A stretch of DNA of 64,000 nt, from assembly GCF_014652095.1 (NCBI RefSeq), contig NZ_BMYD01000001.1:349466-413465 (forward strand), written 5' to 3'. Below, in pieces: positions 43,052 to 52,341 of this stretch (positions are counted from its first letter, which is position 1; every line of letters begins with the position of its first letter). The DNA comes from Cognatilysobacter bugurensis (GTDB lineage: Bacteria > Pseudomonadota > Gammaproteobacteria > Xanthomonadales > Xanthomonadaceae). Under the pieces are notes generated by a model. That model was not told where the DNA came from, did no database searches, and saw only the letters and a program-made list of their open reading frames with translations. Position numbers and translations under genes: made by a program.

Positions 43052-44802
43052 ACGGCGGCGACGGCGACGCATCGCCTTGGGTGACCTACCGGCGCCTGCT
43101 GGGCTTCGCAAAGCCCTATCACCCGCTGCTCGGCGTCGCGGCGGTCGGCATGCTGATCGAAGCTGCAGCGGGCGCGTACTTCACCGCGCTGATGCAACCG
43201 ATCATCGACGAGACCTTCGATCCGTCGTCGACCGGTGTCGACCTGTGGCTTCCCGCGGGCATCATCGGCCTGTTCGTTCTGCGCGGCATCGCCGGCTTCA
43301 TCGCCGACACGCGCATGGCGAAGGCGGGCCGCAGCATCGCTCGCGACATGCGCACAGGCGTGCTCGGCAAGTACCTGCGACTGCCGGGCGCGCGTTTCGA
43401 CGCCGAGCCCGTGCCGTCGATGCTGATCCGCCTTGGCTCCGACAGCGACCAGGTCTCGCAGGCGGCGATCGACGCGCTTCGCGTGATGGTGCAGCAGTCG
43501 TTGCAAGTGATCGGCTCGCTCGCCGTGATGCTCTACTTCAGCTGGCGCGTGACCTTGGCCATCTTCCTGCTCGGCCCGCCGCTTGCGTGGGTCATGGACC
43601 GCGTTGGCCGCCGCTACCGCATGTTCAGCCATCGTATCCAGGAAAGCGGCGGACACCTGCTTCAGGCTGCCGACCAGGCGCTGTCGAGTCAGCATGAGGT
43701 CAAGGTCTACGGTGCGCAGGGCGTCGAGCTCTCGCGCTATACCGAACTCGCAAACACGAACCTGCGCCTGAGCATGAAGGTGGAGGCGACGCGCAGCATC
43801 TCGTCCGCGCTCGTGCAGCTGATGGGCGCGATCGGGCTCGCACTGCTGCTGTTCTTCGCCGGGCGCGAGGCGATGGCCGGCCGCCTCACCGCGGGGGGGT
43901 TCGTCTCGCTCATGGTCGCGATGATGGCGATCATTCCAGCGCTCAAGCAGCTCACCAACGTGCAGGGCATGCTCCAGCGTGGCGTGGCCTCGGCGCAGCG
44001 CCTGTTCACGGTGCTTGACGCCGAAGACGAGCCGGACACGGGCACGCACTCGGTCGACCGGGCCCACGGCCTGCTCGAGTTCCGGAACGTCACGGCGCGC
44101 TATCCCGACCAGCCGGCGCCTGCGCTGCACGACATCAGTTTCGTCGCACGCCCCGGTACGGTCACCGCGATCGTCGGCCGCTCGGGCAGTGGCAAGTCGA
44201 CGCTGATCAAGCTGATCCCGCGCTTCTACGACGTCGAAGCGGGCGAGATCCTCGTGGACGGCGTGCCGGTTCGCGAGTACCGCCTCGCCGACCTGCGACG
44301 CCAGATCGCGCTCGTCGGGCAGCAGGTCATGCTGTTCGACGGCACAGTCGCCGACAACGTCGCGTACGGCGAAATGCAGGCCGCGCCGCGCGAGCGGCTC
44401 GAAGACGCCGTCCGCGGCGCGAACGCGATGGAGTTCGTCGAGCGCCTCCCCGACGGGCTGGATACGGGCATCGGCAGCAAGGGAGGCCGGCTCTCGGGCG
44501 GGCAGCGCCAGCGCCTCGCGATCGCCCGCGCGATGCTGAAGGACGCACCGATCCTGATCCTCGACGAGGCGACCGCCGCGCTCGACACGGAGTCCGAGCG
44601 ACTCGTGCAGGACGCGCTGAACCGACTGATGCCGGATCGCACCACGCTCGTGATCGCGCATCGCCTGTCGACCATCGAACATGCCGACTGCGTGCTGGTG
44701 CTCGACCACGGACGCATCGTCGAGCAGGGCACGCATGCCGAGCTGATCGCGCGCGGTGGGCTCTACGCGCACCTGCATCGCATGCAGTTTCACGACGCAT
44801 GA
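43048..44802 (+). CDS. msbA: Lipid A flippase MsbA
   Basis: This 584-residue ABC exporter flips lipid A-core to the outer leaflet of the inner membrane. Six helices occupy about 20-320. Walker A is GRSGSGKST, the signature LSGGQRQR and Walker [13 protein letters not shown]. It starts at TTG 43048, overlapping the exbD stop. The lpxK gene follows with a 4-bp overlap, the arrangement seen in E. coli, which supports the name. Confidence 0.96.
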   Translation: MNGGDGDASPWVTYRRLLGFAKPYHPLLGVAAVGMLIEAAAGAYFTALMQPIIDETFDPSSTGVDLWLPAGIIGLFVLRGIAGFIADTRMAKAGRSIARDMRTGVLGKYLRLPGARFDAEPVPSMLIRLGSDSDQVSQAAIDALRVMVQQSLQVIGSLAVMLYFSWRVTLAIFLLGPPLAWVMDRVGRRYRMFSHRIQESGGHLLQAADQALSSQHEVKVYGAQGVELSRYTELANTNLRLSMKVEATRSISSALVQLMGAIGLALLLFFAGREAMAGRLTAGGFVSLMVAMMAIIPALKQLTNVQGMLQRGVASAQRLFTVLDAEDEPDTGTHSVDRAHGLLEFRNVTARYPDQPAPALHDISFVARPGTVTAIVGRSGSGKSTLIKLIPRFYDVEAGEILVDGVPVREYRLADLRRQIALVGQQVMLFDGTVADNVAYGEMQAAPRERLEDAVRGANAMEFVERLPDGLDTGIGSKGGRLSGGQRQRLAIARAMLKDAPILILDEATAALDTESERLVQDALNRLMPDRTTLVIAHRLSTIEHADCVLVLDHGRIVEQGTHAELIARGGLYAHLHRMQFHDA

Positions 44803-45839
44803 GCCGATTCAATTCACCGCCGCGGTACTGGTACGACGAGGGCCCGGTTCCAGGGGCTGCGCGCGCGCTGGCCGCTGCTTACGGCGCAGCGGCGGACGCA
44901 CGCCGACGCCTGTACGCGCGCGGGCTGCTGCGTTCGTCGCACCCCGGCGTGCCCGTGATCGTCGTCGGCAACCTCACCGCGGGCGGCGCTGGCAAGACGC
45001 CGCTGACTGTCGCGTTGGCCGAGCGCCTGCGGGACGAGGGCTGGACGCCCGGCGTTGCAAGCCGCGGCTACGGCCGCGTCGATATGGAGCGGTCCCACTG
45101 GGTTGAGGCCGCCAGCGACGCGGCGCTAGTGGGTGATGAGCCGCTGCTGATCGCGCGGCAGACGCGTGTGCCCGTGCGGGTGGACCGCGACCGTGCGGCA
45201 GCGGCCCGCGCGCTCGCTCAAGCCGGCTGCAACCTCGTGATCTGCGACGACGGGCTGCAGCACTACCGGTTGCGGCGCGACATCGAGATCGAGGTGATCG
45301 ACGGCCGGCGCCGCTACGGCAACGGCCGCCTGCTGCCGGCCGGACCGCTGCGCGAACCGCCCGAGCGCGGCGCGCAGTGCGCGTTTCGCGTCCTCAACCT
45401 GCCGTCCCAAGCGACTGGTGCGGAGTGCGGTTTCGGGGAGTGGCCGATGCGGTTGCACGCAGAGCGCGCAGTGCCAATCGCCGGCGGCCGACCGCAGACG
45501 CTCGAATCGCTGGCTGGACGCCGCGTCCACGCGGTCGCCGGGATCGGCGATCCCGAGCGGTTCTTCTCGATGTTGCGCGGCTTCGGCATCGGCGTGGTGC
45601 CGCACGCGTTCGCCGACCACCACGCGTACGAGCCTCAGGACTTCGCGTTTGGTAGCCCGCTGCCGGTGCTGATGACCGAGAAGGACGCCGTCAAGATCCC
45701 CCCCGCGCGCAGCGGGGGGTTCCCTGTCGAACGCTGCTTCAGCGTGCCCGTGCGCGCTGCATTGCCCGAGGCGTTCTGGGTGGCTCTCGTTGAGCGCCTA
45801 CGCGCCGCTGCGGCCGCCCCCGGAGCCCCCGCCGCATGA
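44799..45839 (+). CDS. lpxK: Tetraacyldisaccharide 4'-kinase LpxK
   Basis: This 346-residue inner-membrane-associated kinase phosphorylates the lipid A disaccharide at the 4' position. The P-loop is [12 protein letters not shown] at about 57-68. The region beginning RGYGR and then [12 protein letters not shown] provides the Mg and substrate site. It overlaps msbA and kdsB by 4 bp each. Confidence 0.96.
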   Translation: MSRFNSPPRYWYDEGPVPGAARALAAAYGAAADARRRLYARGLLRSSHPGVPVIVVGNLTAGGAGKTPLTVALAERLRDEGWTPGVASRGYGRVDMERSHWVEAASDAALVGDEPLLIARQTRVPVRVDRDRAAAARALAQAGCNLVICDDGLQHYRLRRDIEIEVIDGRRRYGNGRLLPAGPLREPPERGAQCAFRVLNLPSQATGAECGFGEWPMRLHAERAVPIAGGRPQTLESLAGRRVHAVAGIGDPERFFSMLRGFGIGVVPHAFADHHAYEPQDFAFGSPLPVLMTEKDAVKIPPARSGGFPVERCFSVPVRAALPEAFWVALVERLRAAAAAPGAPAA

Positions 45840-46606
45840 CGTCCGTCGATTTCGTCGTCGCAATCCCCGCGCGTTACGCGGCGTCCCGCTTGCCGGGCAA
45901 GCCGCTCCGGGAGCTCGGCGGCGAGCCGCTCGTGTGCCACGTCGCGCGTCGCGCGCTGGCGGCCGGCGCGCGCGAGGTCTGGGTCGCAGCGGACGACTCG
46001 CGCATTGCGGACGCGCTGGAGGGCAGCGACGCCCGCGTCGCGATGACGTCGACCGGCCATGCTTCCGGCACCGACCGGCTGGCCGAGTGCGCGAGGATTG
46101 CCGCGTGGAGCGATGACACGGTTGTCGTCAACCTGCAGGGCGACGAACCCTTCGCGCCGGCCGAGGGCATCCGCGCGGTTGCGGCACTGCTCGTGGAGTC
46201 AGGTGCCGAAATGGCCACGCTCGCCGCTCCGATCGACGACGTCGAGACGCTGTTCGATCCAAACGCCGTCAAGCTCGTGCGCAACGCGCGCGGCGATGCG
46301 ATGTACTTCAGCCGCGCGCCGTTGCCCTGGCCGCGCGACGCGTTTGCCACCGACCGAGCGCGACTGCCCGAGGGTGTCGACGCATGGTTGCGCCACATCG
46401 GCATCTACGCGTACCGCGCCGGGTTCCTGCAGCGTTTTGCCGCCATGCCGCCGGGTCGCCTGGAGACGGTTGAGTCGCTGGAGCAGTTGCGCGTGCTCGA
46501 GGCCGGGTTTCGGATTGCCGTGGCGCCGACCCCGGCGCTGTTTCCACCGGGCGTGGACACCGCCGAGGACCTGGTTCGCGCCGAGGCGCGCCTCGCTGCC
46601 AACTGA
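45836..46606 (+). CDS. kdsB: 3-deoxy-manno-octulosonate cytidylyltransferase KdsB
   Basis: This 256-residue enzyme makes CMP-Kdo for LPS inner core. It has the [15 protein letters not shown] nucleotide-binding start, the [11 protein letters not shown] motif and NLQGDEPF. Its ATG overlaps the lpxK TGA by 4 bp. The 147 bp between it and uvrC hold no gene; GATAAT at 46648-46653 may be a -10 box for uvrC. Confidence 0.97.
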   Translation: MTSVDFVVAIPARYAASRLPGKPLRELGGEPLVCHVARRALAAGAREVWVAADDSRIADALEGSDARVAMTSTGHASGTDRLAECARIAAWSDDTVVVNLQGDEPFAPAEGIRAVAALLVESGAEMATLAAPIDDVETLFDPNAVKLVRNARGDAMYFSRAPLPWPRDAFATDRARLPEGVDAWLRHIGIYAYRAGFLQRFAAMPPGRLETVESLEQLRVLEAGFRIAVAPTPALFPPGVDTAEDLVRAEARLAAN

Positions 46607-46753
46607 CCGCACCCCGGCGCTCACGGCGCTCCGCGCTTGCCCCCGGCGATAATCGGCCCCATCTCGACCGCCGATGCCCGTGCACATGCCGCCGCGCTGC
46701 TCCTGCCCAGCTGACTCCATGCGCGCGCCTGCACGCGCCGGGCGAGCGTACGC

Positions 46754-48619
46754 GTGAGCGCCACGACAGCATTCGATGGCAAGGCATTCGTCCGTGCGCT
46801 CAGCACCGCGCCCGGTGTGTACCGCATGTTCGCCGCCGACGACACCGTGCTGTACGTCGGCAAGGCGAGCGCGCTGAAGAATCGCGTATCGAGCTATTTC
46901 AACAACACGCCCAAGTCGACGCGCATCGCGTCGATGGTGTCGCAGATCGCGCGCATGGAGGTCACGGTCACGCGCACCGAGGCCGAGGCGCTGATTCTCG
47001 AGAACGAGCTCATCAAGTCGCTCAAGCCGCGCTACAACGTGCTGCTGCGCGACGACAAGAGCTACCCGTATGTGTTGATGACGAACGAGGCGTGGCCCCG
47101 CATCGGCACGCACCGCGGGCCGCGCTCGGTGCCCGCGCGCTACTTCGGCCCGTATGCGAGCGGCCTCGCCGTGCGAGACACGCTCAACCTGATGCACAAG
47201 CTGTTCAAGCTGCGCAGCTGCGAAGACAGCGTCTTCCGGAATCGGTCGCGCCCGTGCCTCCAGCATCAGATCGGCCGCTGCAGCGCGCCGTGCGTCGGCC
47301 TCGTGTCAGGACCCGAATACGGCGAAAGCGTACGGCGCGCGACACTGCTGCTCGAAGGTCGCAGCGACGAGCTCACCGGAGAACTCGGGCGGCTGATGGA
47401 GGCTGCGAGCGAGCGGCTCGACTTCGAGGAGGCCGCGCGGCTGCGCGATCTCGTCTCATCGATCCGAACGCTGCAGGCGCGCCAGTACGTCGACGGTCGC
47501 GCTGCCGATCTCGACGTGCTCGCGATCGCGATGCAGGGCGCGTCGGCGTGCGTCGTCCTGCTTGCATTCCGCGACGGGCGAAACCTGGGCACGCGCGCGT
47601 TCTTCCCGAAGACGAACGGCATCGACGTGCCCGCTGAAGTCCTCGGGGCATTCGTCTCTCAGTACTACATCGACCAGAACCCGCCGAAGGAGATCGTGCT
47701 TGATCGCGACATTCCGGAGCGCGCGCTGATCGAAGAGGCGCTGTGCCGCGCAAACGATCGCAAGGTGCAGATCCGCTGCAACGTGCGCAGCGAACGCGCC
47801 GGCTATCTCGATATCGCGCGCCGCAATGCGGAGATCGCGCTGGCGGGCGAGATGACGAGCCAGAGTGCGCAGAAGGCGCGCCTGGACGCCCTTCGCGAAC
47901 TGCTTGCCCTCGCTGAGCCGCCCGATCGCATCGAATGCTTCGACATCAGCCACACGATGGGCGAGGCGACCGTCGCCTCGTGCGTCGTGTTCAATGCCGA
48001 GGGGGCCGCGCGCGGCCAGTACCGCCGCTACAACATCGCCGGCATCACGCCGGGCGACGACTACGCCGCGATGCACCAGGCCATCCATCGCCGCTTCAAG
48101 CGTGCGGTCGAGGAGAACGGCATCGTTCCCGACGTGCTGCTGATCGACGGCGGAGCCGGGCAGGTTGCCCAGGCCAGATCAGTGCTCGACGCGCTCGGCG
48201 TCGTCGGCGTCGCGCTGGTGGGCGTCGCGAAGGGCCCCGCGCGACGGCCGGGCGACGAGGAGCTGCTGCTGCCGGACGGACGCTGCGTGCGTCCGGGGGC
48301 GGACTCGCCGGCGTTGCAGCTGATCCAGCAGGTGCGAGACGAGGCCCACCGCTTTGCGATCACCGGTCACCGCGGGCGCCGGCAGAAAGCGCGCACGAGC
48401 AGCCGCTTGGAAGACATCGCCGGCATCGGCCCGCGACGCCGAGCCGCGCTGCTCAAGCACTTTGGCGGCCTGGGCGGTCTCAAGGGCGCGGGCGTTGAGG
48501 AAATCTCCCGCGTGGAGGGCATCAACGAGGCGCTCGCCGAGCGGATCTATGCGACCCTGCACGGCCTCGAAACGGCAGAGCCAGCCCGCCGCGCCGGCGG
48601 CGCCCGGAGTCTCGAATGA
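46754..48619 (+). CDS. uvrC: Excinuclease ABC subunit C
   Basis: This 621-residue nucleotide-excision-repair endonuclease makes cuts on both sides of DNA lesions together with UvrB. It contains an N-terminal GIY-YIG nuclease (GVYRMF plus LYVGKA), a UVR/coiled-coil segment near 215 that binds UvrB, an RNase H-like nuclease domain containing FDISHTMGEATVASCVVF, and C-terminal helix-hairpin-helix motifs (IAGIGPRRR). GTG 46754 is the start. It overlaps pgsA by 4 bp. Confidence 0.97.
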   Translation: MSATTAFDGKAFVRALSTAPGVYRMFAADDTVLYVGKASALKNRVSSYFNNTPKSTRIASMVSQIARMEVTVTRTEAEALILENELIKSLKPRYNVLLRDDKSYPYVLMTNEAWPRIGTHRGPRSVPARYFGPYASGLAVRDTLNLMHKLFKLRSCEDSVFRNRSRPCLQHQIGRCSAPCVGLVSGPEYGESVRRATLLLEGRSDELTGELGRLMEAASERLDFEEAARLRDLVSSIRTLQARQYVDGRAADLDVLAIAMQGASACVVLLAFRDGRNLGTRAFFPKTNGIDVPAEVLGAFVSQYYIDQNPPKEIVLDRDIPERALIEEALCRANDRKVQIRCNVRSERAGYLDIARRNAEIALAGEMTSQSAQKARLDALRELLALAEPPDRIECFDISHTMGEATVASCVVFNAEGAARGQYRRYNIAGITPGDDYAAMHQAIHRRFKRAVEENGIVPDVLLIDGGAGQVAQARSVLDALGVVGVALVGVAKGPARRPGDEELLLPDGRCVRPGADSPALQLIQQVRDEAHRFAITGHRGRRQKARTSSRLEDIAGIGPRRRAALLKHFGGLGGLKGAGVEEISRVEGINEALAERIYATLHGLETAEPARRAGGARSLE

Positions 48620-49188
48620 AGTTGACCGTCCCGACCATGCTGACGCTGCTGCGGATCGTGCTGATCCCCGTGCTCGTCGTGGTGGTCTACCTGCCGTTCA
48701 AGTGGACGAACTTCGCGGCTGCGTTCGTGTTCGCACTGGCATCGTTGACCGACTGGCTCGACGGCTGGATTGCGCGCCGGTTCGACCAGTACTCGGCGTT
48801 TGGCGCCTTTCTCGATCCCGTTGCCGACAAACTCATGGTCGCGATCGCGCTGCTGCTGATCGTGCAGCAGCATCCGACGATCTGGATGACCGTGTGGGCT
48901 GCTGTCATCGTCGGTCGCGAGATCGCGGTGTCGGCACTGCGCGAGTGGATGGCGGAGATCGGCCAGCGCTCGCGTGTCAAAGTTGCGGCGGTGGGCAAGA
49001 TCAAGACCATCGTGCAGATGCTTGCGTTGATCTTCCTGCTCTATGGCGTGCCGCTTCTCGGGCTCGACGTGTTCCGCATTGGCGAGTGGCTGCTTGCCGC
49101 GGCTGCGCTGCTGACCCTGTGGTCGGGCGCTGCCTATCTGCGAGCTGCATGGCCGGCCTTGCGCAATGAAACTCAACCGTTAAAATAA
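48616..49188 (+). CDS. pgsA: Phosphatidylglycerophosphate synthase
   Basis: This 190-residue integral membrane CDP-alcohol phosphatidyltransferase makes phosphatidylglycerol phosphate. The family motif DG-x2-AR-x8-G-x3-D-x3-D is visible as DGWIARRFDQYSAFGAFLDP plus VADK. Four or more membrane helices are present. A hairpin (49191-49210, CACGCCG / CGGCGTG) follows its stop without a T-run, and then the tRNA cluster promoter. Confidence 0.96.
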   Translation: MKLTVPTMLTLLRIVLIPVLVVVVYLPFKWTNFAAAFVFALASLTDWLDGWIARRFDQYSAFGAFLDPVADKLMVAIALLLIVQQHPTIWMTVWAAVIVGREIAVSALREWMAEIGQRSRVKVAAVGKIKTIVQMLALIFLLYGVPLLGLDVFRIGEWLLAAAALLTLWSGAAYLRAAWPALRNETQPLK

Positions 49189-49266
49189 GGCACGCCGATC
49201 ACACGGCGTGGCAGCAAGGCAGGAAGTGCAGCACGGCATGCACTTCGAACGAATCGAAACAAAGTG

Positions 49267-49294
49267 TTGACAGTTTCGAGTCGGTGCCTAAAAT
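49267..49294 (+). promoter_or_regulatory. Sigma-70 promoter of the tRNA-Gly/tRNA-Cys genes
   Basis: A perfect -35 TTGACA at 49267-49272 and a -10 TAAAAT at 49289-49294 are separated by 16 bp, about 13 nt ahead of the mature tRNA-Gly. The start site would be near 49301. This is the best consensus promoter in the window, as expected for stable RNA. Confidence 0.85.
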
Positions 49295-49306
49295 GTCGCT
49301 TCCTCT

Positions 49307-49382
<76 letters not shown>

Positions 49383-49402
49383 GATTCACGGGGTGACCCG
49401 AT

Positions 49403-49434
49403 CAAAACCCCGCGCGACGGGGTTTTGTTTTTTT
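49403..49434 (+). terminator. Terminator after tRNA-Gly
   Basis: A perfect 9-bp stem CAAAACCCC / GGGGTTTTG is followed by TTTTTTT. Located between tRNA-Gly and tRNA-Cys, it may end the tRNA-Gly transcript or only attenuate it. Confidence 0.85.
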
Positions 49435-49479
49435 CGGCGATATTGATCGCCGTCGCGGACTTCCGCGAAACACGTCACC

Positions 49480-49553
49480 GGCCGGGTGGCAGAGTGGTTA
49501 TGCAGCGGACTGCAAATCCGCGTACGCCGGTTCAATTCCGACCTCGGCCTCCA
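49480..49553 (+). tRNA. tRNA-Cys (GCA)
   Basis: A 74-nt cloverleaf. The acceptor GGCCGGG pairs with CTCGGCC (one G-U), the anticodon loop CTGCAAA gives anticodon GCA, and CCA is encoded. Confidence 0.97.
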
Positions 49554-49562
49554 AGTTTCAAT

Positions 49563-49589
49563 GCCTCGCTTCGGCGAGGCTTTTTTTTT
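49563..49589 (+). terminator. Terminator after tRNA-Cys
   Basis: A perfect 7-bp stem GCCTCGC / GCGAGGC with a TTCG tetraloop is followed by nine T. The 249 bp from here to tRNA-Leu hold no gene. Confidence 0.92.
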
Positions 49590-49838
49590 GCCCATCGTGC
49601 GGTGCGTGCAGAGCATCTACACCTTCCCGCATGCCGGCTCATAGGACGCGCGGCTGTACGCAAACCGGGCGAAGCTCGCGCGTAGCCGCTCCGACGCGAG
49701 GCACGCGCACCCGGCTGCGGCCGCGCGAACTCACCCTTGTTCAATCCCGCCTTGCGCGGCCGCGGGCGGCCATCGAGCCGAGCCGTGCGGGTCAAATTTC
49801 AAGCCGGCGCGCCGTCGCGTAAGCTATTCGCGCCGAGC

Positions 49839-49925
49839 GCCCGGATGGCGGAATCGGTAGACGCAGCGGACTTAAAATCCGCCCGCCGCAAGGCGATGCC
49901 GGTTCGACTCCGGCTCCGGGCACCA
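49839..49925 (+). tRNA. tRNA-Leu (UAA)
   Basis: An 87-nt cloverleaf with the long variable arm of class II tRNAs. The acceptor GCCCGGA pairs with TCCGGGC, the anticodon loop CTTAAAA has anticodon TAA, and CCA is encoded. A 9-bp inverted repeat (ACGCGCGCG / CGCGCGCGT at 49926-49951) follows without a T-run. Confidence 0.97.
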
Positions 49926-49964
49926 ACGCGCGCGGCCTAGATCGCGCGCGTCGAGGACTCATTC

Positions 49965-50315
49965 TCAGCACGCTTCGAGCAGTTCGAGCACGCGTTCGGG
50001 TGGACGCCCGACGACCGCGCGGTTGCCGCACACGAAGATCGGTCGCTCGATAAGCCTCGGATGCGCGCTCATCGCGGCGATCAAGGTGTCGTCGCCGACG
50101 TCGGCGGCGGCGAGGCCCAGCGACGCGTACTCCGCTTCGCCCGTACGCAACAGCTCGCGCGGTGACATGCCCAGACGCTCGAGCAGTTCGCGCAACTCTG
50201 CCGACGTAGGCGGGCTCTGGAGATAGTCGACGACGTCGAGTTCTACGTCCCGCGCGCGCAGGAGGTCGAGCGCGGCGCGGGATTTCGAACAGCGGGCGTT
50301 GTGATACAGGCGCAA
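49965..50315 (-). CDS. ArsC family reductase
   Basis: This 116-residue thioredoxin-fold arsenate reductase-like protein has the catalytic Cys9 in YHNARCSKSR. Conserved Arg residues lie in IERPIFVCGNRAVVGRPPE. The start is a TTG at 50315 with GAGGA 7 nt upstream; this gives the standard ArsC length, and no ATG or GTG is in frame. No arsB, arsR or other ars gene is nearby, so it may be a general redox (YffB-like) protein instead. Confidence 0.88.
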   Translation of the reverse strand: MRLYHNARCSKSRAALDLLRARDVELDVVDYLQSPPTSAELRELLERLGMSPRELLRTGEAEYASLGLAAADVGDDTLIAAMSAHPRLIERPIFVCGNRAVVGRPPERVLELLEAC

Positions 50316-50672
50316 GGCAAAGTCCTCGTGTGGGTGGGCAAACGATAACGGTCGAATGCCGACGGCGCTGCACGTGCCCATGTACCGAGGCCCGACGTCA
50401 TTGAGCCGGCGTGGTTGCAGTGAGAACGCGCGCGCCCACAACAGCGCAGCGAACGCGCGGACTGCATCGCGCGTCCGAGCGGCGCCCGGTTCGCGAAAGG
50501 CGCGATGCGCGTGCCGCCGACCTGAATTCGTTCTGTTCGGCGTGCTGAAGGCTGTTCCGCCGCACCGAAATCGCTGTGCAATCGTTGCGATTCGTTCACC
50601 GGCAACCGCGCAGACTGCGGTGGCATCTCCTATCTGCGTCGTCAAGCGCGACGCCATTGACGCGAGCCTGCA
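50316..50672. other. Divergent intergenic region, no gene seen
   Basis: This 357-bp region separates the ArsC-like gene (leftward) and the TraB/GumN gene (rightward). I see no gene with coding character, no tRNA and no clear repeat. It should hold both promoters, but no convincing -35/-10 pair is visible. Confidence 0.5.
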
Positions 50673-51611
50673 ATGCCCGTCCTTCGCTTCATCGCTGCTG
50701 CTGCCCTGGGCCTCGTGCTCACGGCGGCGTCCGCCGTGCGTGCCGACGAAGCGAGTGCACGGCGCACCTCGCCAGCGCCGCTGCTCTGGCAAGTGTCCGA
50801 CGCGGACAGCACCGTGTATCTGCTCGGCTCCTTCCATCTGCTCAAGCCCGACGACTATCCGCTGCCGCGCGAAGTCGAGGCGGCGTTCGTCGATGCGGAG
50901 CGGCTGGTCTTCGAGATCTCGCCCGAAGAGCTCGCTCGCCCGGACGTGGCGCAGCAGACGTTGGCCGCCGCGCGGTACGCCGACGGGTCGACCCTGAGTG
51001 CGGTCCTGCCGGGCCCGCTGCGCGAGAAGTTCGAAGCGCTTCTCGCTGAGCGCGGCGCCACGTTGGCCCAGTACGACGGATTCGAGCCGTGGTTCGTGAA
51101 CCTGACACTGGTCATGGGGCTGTCGAACACCCTCGGCTTCAGCGCCGAGCATGGGCTCGATCAGCATCTGATGCGCAAAGCGGCGACTGCGGGCAAGCCG
51201 GCGCTGGGTCTCGAAACCGTTTCGGCACAAATGCAGGCGCTCGATTCGACGCCGCTGGACGAGCAGCTTGCGGCACTCGAGGACTTCGTCGACGATCCCG
51301 ACGGCACCCGTGCGTTGCTGACGCGACTCCACGATGCATGGCGGCGCGGGGACGCGGACGAGCTCGACCGGCTCACTCGCTCTGAAATGCAGCGCGAGAC
51401 GCCCGAGACGTACCGAATCGTCAATGTCGAGCGCAATCGGGCCTGGATGCCGGCGATTCGCGCGCAGCTCGCGGACCCCCGTGACGACGTGCTGGTCGTG
51501 GTCGGCGCAATGCACCTGCTCGGCGATGACGGGCTGGTGGAGCAGCTGCGCGCTCAGGGGCTGCGCGTTGAGCGCGTGTGCGAGACCTGCAACTCGGTCC
51601 GGGGCCGCTGA
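50673..51611 (+). CDS. TraB/GumN family protein
   Basis: This 312-residue exported protein has a signal peptide (residues 1-24, ending VRADE). The family motifs are present: YLLGSFHLLKPDDYPLP with a GxxH, and VVVGAMHLLGDDGLVEQL near the C-terminus. TIKI/TraB proteins are metal-dependent proteases in animals; GumN lies in the xanthan gene cluster but its role is not clear. Two Cys near the C-terminus (CETC) may form a disulfide or bind metal. Confidence 0.88.
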   Translation: MPVLRFIAAAALGLVLTAASAVRADEASARRTSPAPLLWQVSDADSTVYLLGSFHLLKPDDYPLPREVEAAFVDAERLVFEISPEELARPDVAQQTLAAARYADGSTLSAVLPGPLREKFEALLAERGATLAQYDGFEPWFVNLTLVMGLSNTLGFSAEHGLDQHLMRKAATAGKPALGLETVSAQMQALDSTPLDEQLAALEDFVDDPDGTRALLTRLHDAWRRGDADELDRLTRSEMQRETPETYRIVNVERNRAWMPAIRAQLADPRDDVLVVVGAMHLLGDDGLVEQLRAQGLRVERVCETCNSVRGR

Positions 51612-51748
51612 GTCGGATTCCTGCGGGACCCCTCGTGGCTTGAACGAATCACGGGTGTAGACGGCCCGCTGCCATGTCACCGAGAGGGCCCGCTGCTCGG
51701 CGATTGCGGAGCGGACGCGGCGGCCGATGCGGACCTGCAAGTGATCGA

Positions 51749-52168
51749 TCAGTCCGGGCGGCCCGACTCCGGATCCACCAACACGATGCAATCCACCGGG
51801 CACGCCGGGACGCACAACTCGCACCCGGTGCAGAGCGGCTCGATGACGGTGTGCATGTGCTTGGAGCCGCCGATGATGGCGCCGACCGGGCAGGCCTGGA
51901 TGCACTTGGTGCAGCCGATGCAGTCCGCCTCGACGATCAACGCCACCTGCGGTGGGGCATGTGCGCCACGGGACCGGTCGTACGGCCGGGGCTCGACGTC
52001 GAGCACGCGCGCCAGCGCCAGCGCGCCTGCATCGCCGCCGGGCGGGCAGCGCTCGACACCCACTTCACTGCGCGCCATCGCGTCCGCGTACGGGCGGCAG
52101 CCTGCAAAGCCGCACTGGCCGCATTGCGTCTGCGGCAGCAGACGGTCGAGGCGTTCGACGAGGTCCAT
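51749..52168 (-). CDS. RnfB-type ferredoxin, solitary
   Basis: This 139-residue Fe-S protein resembles RnfB without its membrane anchor. The [4Fe-4S] module has Cys16, Cys19, Cys24 and Cys41 (CGQCGFAGC then CPPGG). Two further ferredoxin clusters follow: CIGCTKCIQACP and CTGCELCVPACP. No other rnf genes are nearby. The product is soluble and likely carries electrons to an unknown partner. Solitary RnfB next to metG recurs in xanthomonads. Confidence 0.9.
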   Translation of the reverse strand: MDLVERLDRLLPQTQCGQCGFAGCRPYADAMARSEVGVERCPPGGDAGALALARVLDVEPRPYDRSRGAHAPPQVALIVEADCIGCTKCIQACPVGAIIGGSKHMHTVIEPLCTGCELCVPACPVDCIVLVDPESGRPD

Positions 52169-52341
52169 GGTCTCGCGTGGTCCGGACGTAGGCTGCGGAG
52201 GAGGCGCGCCACAAGGGTGTGTGGCCGCGACGGCAATCAGGCGGCGCTTTCACCCAGGCCTGCGTCGAGTCGAACCCGACGCAACTCCGCAGCCGGAGAG
52301 CGCGCCGCGCCGGTGTCCGGACGCCGTGAGTTCCGGGCTGC

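Noticed and set aside
49191-49210. Hairpin after pgsA as a terminator
   Set aside because: The 7-bp stem has no T-run and lies 56 bp before the tRNA promoter; evidence is too weak to call it.
49965-50315. Arsenic resistance operon
   Set aside because: Only an ArsC-like gene is present, with no arsR, arsB or acr3 neighbour, so it is not evidence of a resistance system.
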